From Corynebacterium sp. (GTDB taxonomy: Bacteria > Actinomycetota > Actinomycetes > Mycobacteriales > Mycobacteriaceae): a stretch of 64,000 bases of DNA. Shown here piece by piece: positions 1 to 8,170 of the stretch. The stretch lies in contig JAUMTW010000001.1 of assembly GCA_030531005.1 (NCBI GenBank), positions 124,001 to 188,000 on the forward strand, in the 5' to 3' direction. The translations under genes and the position numbers were made by a program. A model generated the notes under the pieces. It was not told the origin of the DNA. It saw nothing but the letters and a program-made list of their open reading frames with translations, and did not search any database. Each line of letters begins with the position of its first letter. Position 1 is the stretch's first letter.

Positions 1-84
1 TTGCAACCTTGCAGAAGTAATAGCCAAACAGGGATGTGCGAAAAATAAAAGAGAATTCAAGAGCAGTTAAAGGGATGTGACCGC

Positions 85-738
85 GTGCTCCAGGCCGTAA
101 GTTTCGCCTTGATCGACTCTATAAATTTGTTGTTGATCGGCATATTGGTGGCAATTGCTGTGCTTATTCCAGCCCAGGGTCCCTATGCCAAGGTGGCATC
201 TCTATTGCTCATCGGCGATTGGTTTGGAGTTTTTCTCGCAGCACTGCCAACCTTTTGGCTCTTTAGCGCGATTCAAGATTCTGTGCAGGCAGTGTTAGGG
301 TCATCAATATTCGGTATTGTGTTAATTGTCTCAGGCCTGCTTGGAGTCCTTCTTACTTGGCGTAGTGATGGAAAGAATAATGTCGGTGCCAGGATCCTAG
401 GCCCACTGCGAATGCCTGGGTGGAAGACGGTTGTAACCGGCACCCTTTTAGGTGCGATACAGTCCTTAACTTCTGTGCCGTTTTATGGTGGCTTGGCGTA
501 TTTGGCGACCACAGGGTTGCATTACAGTCTCGACATCGTGGCCCTAGCGCTCTATGCGAGCCTCGCAATTAGCCTACCAATCGCGAGCGCGCTCGGTCTT
601 GGAATTGTGCGTCAATTTCCAGAAAGCCCAGTGGGACGCGGGTTTTTGTGGCTGCGCTTGCACACTCATTTTGCAGGAAAATTAGCTGCATATGGCGTAG
701 GCATCGTATTGGTATTCATTGGCGTCTTACATCTTTAG
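85..738 (+). CDS. Polytopic membrane protein of unknown function (GAP/LysE/CcdA-like look)
   Basis: A 217-residue protein with about six hydrophobic segments. It opens with ALIDSINLLLIG, which resembles the first helix of small transporter families such as GAP, LysE and CcdA, so a transport or electron-transfer membrane role is possible. No catalytic cysteine pair or other diagnostic residue is visible and I do not assign a function. The start is GTG, chosen because AAAGGGA lies about 10 bases upstream. It stands alone and is followed by a weak hairpin (CCTG/CAGG) and a T-rich stretch near 745-770. Confidence 0.75.
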   Translation: MLQAVSFALIDSINLLLIGILVAIAVLIPAQGPYAKVASLLLIGDWFGVFLAALPTFWLFSAIQDSVQAVLGSSIFGIVLIVSGLLGVLLTWRSDGKNNVGARILGPLRMPGWKTVVTGTLLGAIQSLTSVPFYGGLAYLATTGLHYSLDIVALALYASLAISLPIASALGLGIVRQFPESPVGRGFLWLRLHTHFAGKLAAYGVGIVLVFIGVLHL

Positions 739-1057
739 TGTAAGACCTGTTTGCAGGCCCTTTTATTTCTGTTGTTATATGCCTGTGGCAAAGCGCTGAA
801 GAAGTGTGCTGCAGGGTTTGTGCAGATAATCCAAAATTTCTATGCGCGAACGCAGACATTTCTCGTCCAGTTCGATAGAATGTGACCAAATGTGTGCACT
901 CTACACTTAGGGTAGGTTTCGTTAATTGTTGGATCCTGTTCTTGAGGGTGGCAGTGGGCACGGCATCAATAACAACTGTGAACCCAGATGTGCAAGCACT
1001 GGATTCAGGGTGTCATTGGTGTACGAACTCCTATCTCAGTAACTAAGGAACGAAAAC
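739..1057. other. Intergenic region with a weak DtxR-like box
   Basis: No convincing gene lies in these 319 bases. A possible -10 element TAGAAT is at 876-881. At 907-925 a 19-base stretch starting TTAGGGTAGG and ending TTAA matches about 13 of 19 positions of the corynebacterial DtxR consensus, so iron-responsive control of the following gene is conceivable but unproven. Confidence 0.35.
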
Positions 1058-2023
1058 ATGAATACAACGGGTACGGCCTCGACGTCCTCAAGCCCGCTGG
1101 AAGATTATTCCGCACTGATCGGCGGCGTAGGTGTATTGATTGCCATCGCCCTATTTATCGCTGCTTTCTGGGGATCGAAGAAGTTCGATCTCAAGCTCGG
1201 CTGGTTGTGGGCACTTGGTGTGGCATTGTTGCCACTACCGGTGCTGGCATTCTGGGTCGTGGCAGTTGCTGATGCCATTAGCAACAAGAACGCTGCGGCT
1301 CCTGCTAAGCCAGAATTTTCCGGCGCTGGCCTTCCCCCTGTAAATGGGCCCCAAGGACACCCGCCATTTGGTATGTCAGGTAGTGGATCCAACCAACCAA
1401 AGCCAGGAGAGTTTCCCGGTAGCCCAGGTCCACAGGGCTCACAGGGGCCTGGCTTTGCACCATTTGGTGGCCCTCAACAAGGTGCTCCTGGTCACTCAGA
1501 AACTCAAGCCCAGCCTTTCGCTCCGGCGCAGCCATTCAGTCCGCAGGGTCAGCCCGGTCCACAGGGCCCGCAGGGGCCTGGCTTTGCACCATTTGGTGGT
1601 GAGGATCAATCAAAACCACCAACTGGCCAGTTCGCAGCCCAGCCTTTCGCTCCGGCGCAGCCTTTTGAGCCTCAGGGTTTAGGGCAGTCGCAGGCTCCAC
1701 AGGGGGCCTCATTTGAGCAGGCGCAGCCTTTCGCTCCGGCGCAGCCTTTTGAGCCTCAGGGTTTAGGGCAGTCGCAGGCTCCACAGGGGGCCTCATTTGA
1801 GCAGGCCCAGTCTTTCGCTCCGGCGCAGCCTTTTGAGCCTCAAGGCTCGGCACAGCCTATCTTCCCAAATCAAACGCCACACGGACCTAGCTTCCAAGGG
1901 GCACAGTCAGCTCGCCCAGAACCAACTGGTACATGGGGACCGGGCCACTTCACTTACCCGGCAGCTAACCCCCAGTCAGCTGGCAGTACTGAAGAAGCAG
2001 GCGCTGAGAAAAAGCAAGAGTAA
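1058..2023 (+). CDS. Membrane-anchored Pro/Gln/Gly-rich repeat protein
   Basis: A 321-residue protein. Residues about 18-42 and 47-70 form two hydrophobic helices, and everything after about residue 90 is a low-complexity tail rich in Pro, Gln, Gly, Ala and Phe. The tail carries repeats of the type QPFAPAQPFEPQG and two copies of GPGFAPFGG. Part of the tail is an almost exact 84-base (28-residue) tandem repeat. ATG is preceded by AAGGAA. The architecture (two helices plus a disordered tail) suggests a scaffold, wall-associated or division-linked role, but nothing in the sequence proves one. Repeat number is probably variable between strains. Confidence 0.75.
   Translation: MNTTGTASTSSSPLEDYSALIGGVGVLIAIALFIAAFWGSKKFDLKLGWLWALGVALLPLPVLAFWVVAVADAISNKNAAAPAKPEFSGAGLPPVNGPQGHPPFGMSGSGSNQPKPGEFPGSPGPQGSQGPGFAPFGGPQQGAPGHSETQAQPFAPAQPFSPQGQPGPQGPQGPGFAPFGGEDQSKPPTGQFAAQPFAPAQPFEPQGLGQSQAPQGASFEQAQPFAPAQPFEPQGLGQSQAPQGASFEQAQSFAPAQPFEPQGSAQPIFPNQTPHGPSFQGAQSARPEPTGTWGPGHFTYPAANPQSAGSTEEAGAEKKQE
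1640..1860 (+). repeat. 84-base tandem repeats inside the repeat protein
   Basis: Units begin at 1640 and 1724 and are nearly identical over 84 bases; a third, partial unit begins at 1808 and diverges after GAGCCTCA. A more degenerate relative begins at 1511. All copies stay in frame and encode AQPFAPAQPFEPQG followed by LGQSQAPQGASFEQ. Near-identity at DNA level points to recent duplication. Confidence 0.9.
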
Positions 2024-2050
2024 TTCCCTTCGCTAGCAGTAACAATTAAA

Positions 2051-2084
2051 TGCCCTCTACCTGGTGGTAGGGGGCATTATTTCT
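2051..2084. terminator. Bidirectional hairpin terminator
   Basis: An 11-bp stem (TGCCCTCTACC with GGTAGGGGGCA, one G-T pair) closes a 4-base loop and is followed by TTATTTCT. On the other strand the stem is followed by TTTAATTGTT. It sits between the convergent repeat-protein gene and prfC and can serve both. Confidence 0.85.
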
Positions 2085-2121
2085 GTCTGCAGAGGATGTA
2101 GCTTCACACAGCAGGCGTAGG

Positions 2122-3765
2122 TTAATCGGCAATCATAGGGAAGAGCTCGAATTCTGGGTGCTCGCGCTCAATGAAGGCGAGCTTCCACTTATCGCCAAAG
2201 AGGGCAACCAGCTCGCCGTCAGTGCGTGTGAAAATTTCTACACCGCGCTGGCGGGCCAACTCTGGGGCAGTTTCTGCTGTGGTGCGACGGGCAACCGAAT
2301 ACGGGATTGGCTCGGTGATTGCCTCTACGTTGTATTCGTTTTCCATGCGTGCGGTCATCACATCGAACTGCATAGGGCCAACAGCTGCCATCACAGGGGC
2401 AGCGTCACCACGGGCATCATTGCGTAGAATTTGTACCACGCCTTCGGCTGCTAATTGCTCTAATGCCTTGCGGAATTGCTTGTACTTGCCTAAGGACTTT
2501 GCGCGTAAAGTGCGGAAATGTTCCGGGGCGAATTGTGGCATCGGTGGGTATTGCACTTTGCGCCCGGTGTAAATGGTGTCCCCTGGGGCAATAGACCCTG
2601 CATTCACTAGACCTACGATGTCACCGGGGTATGCAGCTTCCACGGTCGAGCGCGTGCGACCAAAGACAGTAAGTGCATACTTTGTTGAAAAGCTGCGGCC
2701 AGATTGCGTATGAGTGACCTGCATGCCACGGGTGAATTCACCAGAGACTACGCGCATAAAAGCCAGAGAATCCCGATGGTTCTTGTCCATGCCGGCTTGG
2801 ATCTTAAAGACTACGCCCGAGAAGGGATCATCGATGTTGCGATGCTCATCTATAGCACCACCTTGGGAACCAGCAGCTAACACTTTCGGATCGCTATCGC
2901 GTCCAGCTGGTGCAGGGGCGATGGCGCAGAGAGTGTCTAAGATTTGGTGTACGCCGAAGTTCAACATGGCGGATGCGAAGATGAGTGGGGAAGTAGTGCA
3001 GTCTAAAAACAGCTCTTGATCGTGCAGGGCACCATCCATGGCAAGTAGCTCGACTTCTTCCACAGCAGAATCCCACGCGTCACCTTCTTTGCTGGCAGCT
3101 GCTTCGGGATCGTAGTGTTCCTCGGGTGCGATGGTGGAACCGCCGGCGGTGCGCAGGAAGTGGATATACTCGGCAGGTTCGCCTTCGTTGGTAATGTGCG
3201 CGAGACCGCGAAAATCGCCGGCTTCGCCAACCGGCCAAAATAAGGGGGTGGGCTGTAAGCCAATTTCGGAAACGATTTCATCAACAAGTTCCAGAGGGCT
3301 GCGCCCTGGCCGGTCCCATTTGTTGATTACCGTAATAATGGGTAAGCCGCGCGATTTACACACTCGAAATAACTTGAGGGTTTGAGGCTCGAGACCTTTG
3401 GCGGCATCGATAAGCATAACTGCAGCATCGACAGCGGTGAGAACTCGATATGTGTCTTCAGAGAAGTCGGCGTGACCAGGGGTGTCTACCAGGTTGATTA
3501 CATAAGGATCGCCGGTGTGATCGGTGGGGGAGTATTCAAATTGGAGTGCAGATGATGCTATGGAGATACCCCGGTCTTTTTCCATTTCCATCCAATCAGA
3601 CACGGTAGCTTTGCGGCCTGCTTTCCCGTGGACCGCACCCGCTTCTGCAATAACGTGGGCATGCAGGGCTAAAGCTTCGGTGAGTGTAGATTTACCAGCA
3701 TCGGGATGGGCGATGACAGCGAAGGTGCGGCGGCGGTGGGCCTCGGTGGAAACAGGGGTATTCAT
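2122..3765 (-). CDS. prfC: Peptide chain release factor 3
   Basis: A translational GTPase that removes release factors 1 and 2 from the ribosome after termination. The P-loop HPDAGKST is at residues 20-27, followed by the switch motif DTPGHADF and the guanine-specificity motif NKWD, then RF3 beta-barrel domains to the end. The ATG giving 547 residues was chosen; an upstream in-frame GTG at 3810 would add 15 residues with no homology. Neither start has a good Shine-Dalgarno sequence, so initiation may be leaderless. Single-gene unit, convergent with its neighbour. Confidence 0.95.
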   Translation of the reverse strand: MNTPVSTEAHRRRTFAVIAHPDAGKSTLTEALALHAHVIAEAGAVHGKAGRKATVSDWMEMEKDRGISIASSALQFEYSPTDHTGDPYVINLVDTPGHADFSEDTYRVLTAVDAAVMLIDAAKGLEPQTLKLFRVCKSRGLPIITVINKWDRPGRSPLELVDEIVSEIGLQPTPLFWPVGEAGDFRGLAHITNEGEPAEYIHFLRTAGGSTIAPEEHYDPEAAASKEGDAWDSAVEEVELLAMDGALHDQELFLDCTTSPLIFASAMLNFGVHQILDTLCAIAPAPAGRDSDPKVLAAGSQGGAIDEHRNIDDPFSGVVFKIQAGMDKNHRDSLAFMRVVSGEFTRGMQVTHTQSGRSFSTKYALTVFGRTRSTVEAAYPGDIVGLVNAGSIAPGDTIYTGRKVQYPPMPQFAPEHFRTLRAKSLGKYKQFRKALEQLAAEGVVQILRNDARGDAAPVMAAVGPMQFDVMTARMENEYNVEAITEPIPYSVARRTTAETAPELARQRGVEIFTRTDGELVALFGDKWKLAFIEREHPEFELFPMIAD

Positions 3766-3810
3766 AGCGCTTAAGGGTACTAGGTCGCTGGCGGGGATCA
3801 GAATTGGCAC

Positions 3811-4261
3811 AGGAATTGATATAGGTGAGGAGCACGGGGTTGGCTTGTGTCAGCCAGCAAGTGCGTATTTGTTTTGCCGCAATTTTGGGGGATTTCGGGT
3901 AGTCGTGGTTCTATGAATCGTTGCTTACTGCTCGTGCATGCTTGTTTTCTCGACCTTTAGATTCGTTTGCCGGGTATCAATATCTTTGATCTGACCGGTG
4001 CACATGAGCTTTCGCAATGGCTTGTGAACCCTAGTCGTGGCACGATACTTTTGCGGATCCTGCGGCCGGCGCTGCTGTTGGAAAAGAAACAGTAATTGGA
4101 TTTGCGCGTGCTTGTAAGAAGATGGCGCCCGCGTGAAATCGCGCCCCAGTATAATTGTTGATATACATGATAGTGTTGTTACAGATCGTTCCAGATGTAA
4201 AATTAAGTGGCGCCATAGGTGCAATATCCCTGGCAGTGTTGCCAGGAGAAAAGGGTAGATC
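3811..4261. promoter_or_regulatory. Divergent promoter region between prfC and the acyl-CoA ligase
   Basis: About 450 bases without a gene separate two diverging genes, so both promoters should be here. A perfect TATAAT is present at 4150-4155, oriented toward the ligase, but no good -35 hexamer lies 16-18 bases upstream. Nothing else recognisable is seen. Confidence 0.4.
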
Positions 4262-5971
4262 GTGACTAAACCGGCAGCTCCCTGGCTTTCCCATTATGCT
4301 GAGTGGACCCCACAAACGTTAGACTATGGGCAGCGTACCCTCGTTGATAACTACCTTGAAACCGTGGCGCAGCATCCACGACGTGTAGCTACATACTTCT
4401 TTGGGCGTACCCGTACCTATGCTGAATTGGATGCTCAAGTGCGCCGGGCTGCAGCAGGGTTACGCGCGCTGGGGGTTGCGCACGGCGACCGGGTTGTTAT
4501 AGCGCTCCCCAATTGTCCCCAAGCTGTTATGGCCTATCACGCCGTCTTATTATTGGGGGCTACGGCAGTGATGCATAATCCTCTCTATACGGCCAGCGAA
4601 TTGGAAATGCCATGGCGGAATCATCGGGCCCGAGTAGCGATTGTGTGGGATAAAGCAGCTAGCACTTTTATGCAGCTGCGCGATACCACTCCATTGGAAA
4701 CCGTTGTCAGTGTGAATCTTCTCGATGAAATGCCACCACTACAACGCTTTGTGCTGGATTTGCCGCTGGGGCCGATAAAAAAGCAACGCGCAGCGCTGAC
4801 TGCTCCTGCTCTGGGAACCTTGCCATGGTCTATGCTGGTGGATGATAAAATTGGGGGAATCGGGGAAAGTATTACTCAACCCAAAGAGTTGAATTCCCAG
4901 TCCACTGCCTTGATTCTGTATACTTCCGGCACTACTGGACAGCCTAAGGGGGCGCAGCTTACTCACGGGAATTTGATGGCGAATCTTTTGCAAGTTAACG
5001 CGTGGGTTCCGGGCTTGGGGGCATCAGATGAACGGGTGCTAGGTGTGTTACCATTTTTTCACGCCTACGGGCTAGTAGGACTTAATGTGGCTATTTCTTG
5101 TGGCGCGGAACTCGTGTTGCTGCCGGCCCCGCAGCTTCCTTTGATAATGAAGGTAATGAAGAAGCGTCGTCCCACTTTCTTCCCCGGAGTGCCTACCTTG
5201 TATCAGCGTATCATTGAAGAGGCAGTTGAGACGGGGCAATCTATTGCAGGTATTCGCAATTCTTTTTCTGGGGCTGCCACGCTACCAGTTGATTTGGTGG
5301 AGCAATGGGAAATGCTCAGTGGTGGAGTGTTGGTAGAAGGTTATGGGTTAACAGAAACGTCTCCGGTTATCGTGGGTAATCCTATGGATGGTAGCCGCCG
5401 GGCAGGCAGTGTGGGATTGCCATTCCCTGATACCCAGATTCGGATTGCAAATCCCGAAGACGTAGATCAAGATGTGCCCCTGGGGCAAGAAGGTGAAGTC
5501 CTTGTGCGTGGTCCGCAGGTGTTCCCGGGCTACTTTGAAATGCACGAGGCAACCGCCACCGCGTTCCATGATGGATGGTTCCGTACTGGGGATATCGGCG
5601 TGATGGATGAGCAAGGTTTTATCACTTTAGTCTCTCGGCTAAAAGAGATGATTATTACCGGCGGCTTTAACGTGTACCCCGCAGAGGTGGAAGGGGTTTT
5701 GCAGCAGCACCCGGATATCGTGGAAGCTGGTGTCGTGGGCATTCCGCGCGAAGATGGCTCGGAGTCTGTTGTCGCTGCAATCACCTTGGCACCAGCAGCC
5801 ATCGTGGACCCGGTACGTCTTAAAGAATTCTGTCGACGCCACCTCGCTCGCTATAAAGTGCCTCGAGTGTTCTATCACTTTGAACAGCTACCCAAAGACC
5901 AATTGGGCAAAATTCGCCGCCGGGACATTGTGAAGCAACTGCAAAAATCCTCCATTATTGGGGGTGAATAA
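4262..5971 (+). CDS. Long-chain acyl-CoA ligase / AMP-forming synthetase
   Basis: A 569-residue adenylating enzyme of the FadD type that activates carboxylic acids, probably fatty acids, to CoA thioesters through an acyl-AMP. Visible motifs are the phosphate loop YTSGTTGQPKG (residues 220-230), YGLTETSP, GWFRTGDIG and GFNVYPAEVEGVL. The C-terminal segment PKDQLGKIRRRD carries the catalytic lysine. The GTG start follows GGAGAAAAGGG. The stop overlaps the end of the convergent Pth gene by 17 bases. Substrate chain length cannot be read from the sequence. Confidence 0.9.
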   Translation: MTKPAAPWLSHYAEWTPQTLDYGQRTLVDNYLETVAQHPRRVATYFFGRTRTYAELDAQVRRAAAGLRALGVAHGDRVVIALPNCPQAVMAYHAVLLLGATAVMHNPLYTASELEMPWRNHRARVAIVWDKAASTFMQLRDTTPLETVVSVNLLDEMPPLQRFVLDLPLGPIKKQRAALTAPALGTLPWSMLVDDKIGGIGESITQPKELNSQSTALILYTSGTTGQPKGAQLTHGNLMANLLQVNAWVPGLGASDERVLGVLPFFHAYGLVGLNVAISCGAELVLLPAPQLPLIMKVMKKRRPTFFPGVPTLYQRIIEEAVETGQSIAGIRNSFSGAATLPVDLVEQWEMLSGGVLVEGYGLTETSPVIVGNPMDGSRRAGSVGLPFPDTQIRIANPEDVDQDVPLGQEGEVLVRGPQVFPGYFEMHEATATAFHDGWFRTGDIGVMDEQGFITLVSRLKEMIITGGFNVYPAEVEGVLQQHPDIVEAGVVGIPREDGSESVVAAITLAPAAIVDPVRLKEFCRRHLARYKVPRVFYHFEQLPKDQLGKIRRRDIVKQLQKSSIIGGE

Positions 5972-6704
5972 GGTTTTGCGTGTGTGCTAGACCTTCCATT
6001 GGCAGTTTTAGTATGCTCTGGTGTCCTAGGTCTAAGCCGTGCTGCATGGCTGGGGAATTGTCTATTTGTCCGAGCACGTGGTCAACTACGCTTATTCCGG
6101 TAGCTGGTCGTCCAATGCCAATACGGACGCGGATGTAATTGGCAGTTCCTAAGGCGGCCTCGATGGATTTTAGGCCATTGTGCCCATTGTGGCTGCCTCC
6201 TTGTCGTATTCGCACCTTGCCTACGGGTAGATCGAGTTCATCGTGTACCACGATGATATTGCTTGCGGGAAGGTTCCATTGCTGTTGGATTTGCCGCAGT
6301 GTTTTACCGGATTCGTTCATGTAGTAGTGAGAACGTATATAAGCAATGTTGTGCGAGCCGAGGTAGCTTCGAGCGATGTCTGCATGGGCAGATTTGGAAA
6401 ATTGCCAGCACAGTGGCTCTTGTTCCACCGCTAAAATTCCGGCGTTATGTCGCGTCGTGCGGTATTTTTCCCCGGGATTTCCTAAACCAATGATCAGCCA
6501 ATCTGGTTGTGGAGTAGGTTGGTGCGAGCTATGCGCACCTCCACGGCGCAATGATCGCTGAATGCGTTGCCAGAACGAAGGCTTGGCCTGGTGAGTTTGG
6601 GGCTGCTCGGATTGGTTTTGAGGTGATTGCTTCGCGGTGAGGTGGGCGGGCGATTCGGAGGTTTGGGTGAGGGGATTCGGTAATTCAGGGCTCGGGGAAT
6701 TCAT
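5955..6704 (-). CDS. pth: Peptidyl-tRNA hydrolase, first paralogue, with N-terminal extension
   Basis: Hydrolyses peptidyl-tRNA released from stalled ribosomes. The core (from about residue 68 of 249) keeps the family residues: GLGNPG, the TRHNAG histidine, YYMNESG, VHDELD and GHNGLKS. The first ~65 residues are an unusual Pro/Gln/Ser-rich extension followed by a basic patch with a tryptophan, not needed for catalysis in the family. The ATG giving this form was chosen over an earlier in-frame start. A second Pth lies at 18.8-19.4 kb. Corynebacteria are known to carry two paralogues, so the duplication itself is not novel. Its 3' end overlaps the ligase gene. Confidence 0.9.
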   Translation of the reverse strand: MNSPSPELPNPLTQTSESPAHLTAKQSPQNQSEQPQTHQAKPSFWQRIQRSLRRGGAHSSHQPTPQPDWLIIGLGNPGEKYRTTRHNAGILAVEQEPLCWQFSKSAHADIARSYLGSHNIAYIRSHYYMNESGKTLRQIQQQWNLPASNIIVVHDELDLPVGKVRIRQGGSHNGHNGLKSIEAALGTANYIRVRIGIGRPATGISVVDHVLGQIDNSPAMQHGLDLGHQSILKLPMEGLAHTQNLIHPQ

Positions 6705-6802
6705 GTAATGATTGTATCCTTTTGGGCATCGTTTTGACGTGTGTAGAGAGCGAAAAATGGTGTGTCTTACAGGAGGTTTCGCCAAGAATTATTTTCTATA
6801 GT

Positions 6803-6830
6803 TTGACAGGTTAGCCATTTTCTGTAGTAC
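6803..6830 (+). promoter_or_regulatory. Candidate promoter of the OHCU decarboxylase / HIU hydrolase unit
   Basis: A perfect -35 hexamer TTGACA (6803-6808) is followed after 16 bases by TAGTAC (6825-6830). It points toward the purine genes and leaves a leader of about 155 bases. Assignment rests on sequence match only. Confidence 0.45.
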
Positions 6831-6992
6831 GATAGGTAATGTGTTGAAGGATGAGAGGAAAGCTGCGGCAAACTCGCGTAGGCAACGCAAGCGCCGAAAG
6901 CCAAGTTCTCAATAACTTCTAACATCCGCAAGCAGTCGACACAGCATAGCCTTGCAGCTGTCGAAAACCGATTCACACAAGGAGCGGAGCTT

Positions 6993-7589
6993 GTGGCAAC
7001 CCACTGCCAAAGGAGCATGCTGATGTCTACAGCCCAGCTATCGAGTAGTCCTAGCGACATAGTACCAGGAAACGTGTTCCCGCAGGATAGGGTGGAAGGC
7101 AATCTTGCCCGGTTGCAAGCGTTGGATGCTACCACCGCTGCGGAGCTTTTTAGCAACATGTTTGCCAGCGCTACCTTGGGCAATGCGTTTGTAGGAGCTT
7201 TTCCCCTCAGCAATACGGAACAAGCTATGCAGGCCTTAGCGGCAGTGCATCAGCAAGCAAGCCAAGAGCAATTGCGAGCAGCGATCATGGCGCATCCACC
7301 CATCGGGCAAGCAGTTGCTCCGGGGAGTCGTTCCGCGCACGAACAACAGGTAGCCCAACAGGATGTGGTGACGTTACGCAAGATTCAACACCTCAATGAC
7401 CTGTACCAGCAACGCTTTGGGTATGTCTTTTTAATCAAGGCAGCAGGGTTAAGCGCCACGGAAATTTTAGACCAGCTCCAGCAGCGCTTACACAACGATC
7501 CTGCATCGGAATGGGAAATTGCCTGTCAAGAATTCCTGGCCATCAATCAATACCGGCTCGCCCAATTTCTGGCGTTACCACAGACATAG
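6993..7589 (+). CDS. 2-oxo-4-hydroxy-4-carboxy-5-ureidoimidazoline (OHCU) decarboxylase
   Basis: Decarboxylates OHCU to S-allantoin, the last of three steps from urate to allantoin. Family features are visible: HPPIGQ (in place of the usual HPxLG), SAHEQ, and the NDLYQQRFGYVFLIKAAG segment before a helical C-terminus. There are two possible starts, both with good ribosome binding sites: GTG at 6993 after AAGGAG, and ATG at 7023 after AAAGGAG. The second would give 188 residues. It is followed directly by HIU hydrolase, and the two probably form one transcript. Confidence 0.88.
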   Translation: MATHCQRSMLMSTAQLSSSPSDIVPGNVFPQDRVEGNLARLQALDATTAAELFSNMFASATLGNAFVGAFPLSNTEQAMQALAAVHQQASQEQLRAAIMAHPPIGQAVAPGSRSAHEQQVAQQDVVTLRKIQHLNDLYQQRFGYVFLIKAAGLSATEILDQLQQRLHNDPASEWEIACQEFLAINQYRLAQFLALPQT

Positions 7590-7603
7590 TTACCACAGAC
7601 ATA
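7574..7603 (+). repeat. 15-base tandem duplication at the OHCU decarboxylase stop codon
   Basis: The 15-mer GTTACCACAGACATA occurs twice back to back. The first copy supplies the final codons and the start of the stop of OHCU decarboxylase; the second lies in the spacer just before the HIU hydrolase ribosome binding site. Confidence 0.95.
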
Positions 7604-7618
7604 GGAGCAATCAGTAGC

Positions 7619-7957
7619 ATGACCAGCATATCTACCCACATCCTAGATACCAGTACAGGGCAGCCAGCAAGTGGTGTGGCTATAAGCTTGCACGATGCTT
7701 CTGGCGAACTCGCAGCTACCATCACTGATAATGATGGGCGAGCTAGCTTTCCTGCAGTAAATATCGCAGCGGATGATTCCAAGAATACGCAAGTACAAAC
7801 CCTCACCCTCCGGTTTGTTACCGCAGACTACTTTGCTCCGAAAGCTTGCCTGTATCCGGAAGTCACCATCACTTTTACTGTGCAAGCAACAGCCTCGCAC
7901 TACCACATTCCGCTTTTACTATCGCCATTTGGATATAGCACCTACCGAGGTAGTTGA
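7619..7957 (+). CDS. 5-hydroxyisourate hydrolase (transthyretin-like)
   Basis: Hydrolyses 5-hydroxyisourate, the product of urate oxidation, to OHCU. The 112-residue protein has the two family signatures: N-terminal STHILDTSTGQPASGV and the C-terminal tetrapeptide YRGS (preceded by SPFGYST). The ATG was chosen because the homology begins there; AGGAG lies about 12 bases upstream. It is 29 bases downstream of OHCU decarboxylase, so the two consecutive pathway enzymes are likely co-translated. Confidence 0.95.
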   Translation: MTSISTHILDTSTGQPASGVAISLHDASGELAATITDNDGRASFPAVNIAADDSKNTQVQTLTLRFVTADYFAPKACLYPEVTITFTVQATASHYHIPLLLSPFGYSTYRGS

Positions 7958-8060
7958 TAGTAGGAGCCCAGTTAGATCGAGCAGCCAGCGGATGCTGCAC
8001 CCAGATAATGTGTCCGCAACAGGCACTGCTGGACTGATTGGTACTTGAGTTTTCTCCTTT

Positions 8061-8088
8061 TGAGTGAGTGACACTTTCCACTCATTTT
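8061..8088 (+). terminator. Weak hairpin after HIU hydrolase
   Basis: TGAGTG and CACTCA form a 6-bp stem over a 12-base loop, followed by TTTTCC. This may end or attenuate the two-gene transcript before the permease. A second small inverted repeat, TTCGC/GCGAA, lies at 8096-8110. Confidence 0.3.
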
Positions 8089-8170
8089 CCAAGCTTTCGC
8101 AGTAAGCGAATATGAACCCCTAAGCGCACCCCCCTAAACGCAAATCCCCACCAAGCGAAGGATCGTCCCA

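Noticed and set aside
1500..1860. Repeats considered as a CRISPR array
   Set aside because: The units are 84 bases, contiguous and in frame within a coding region; no spacers.
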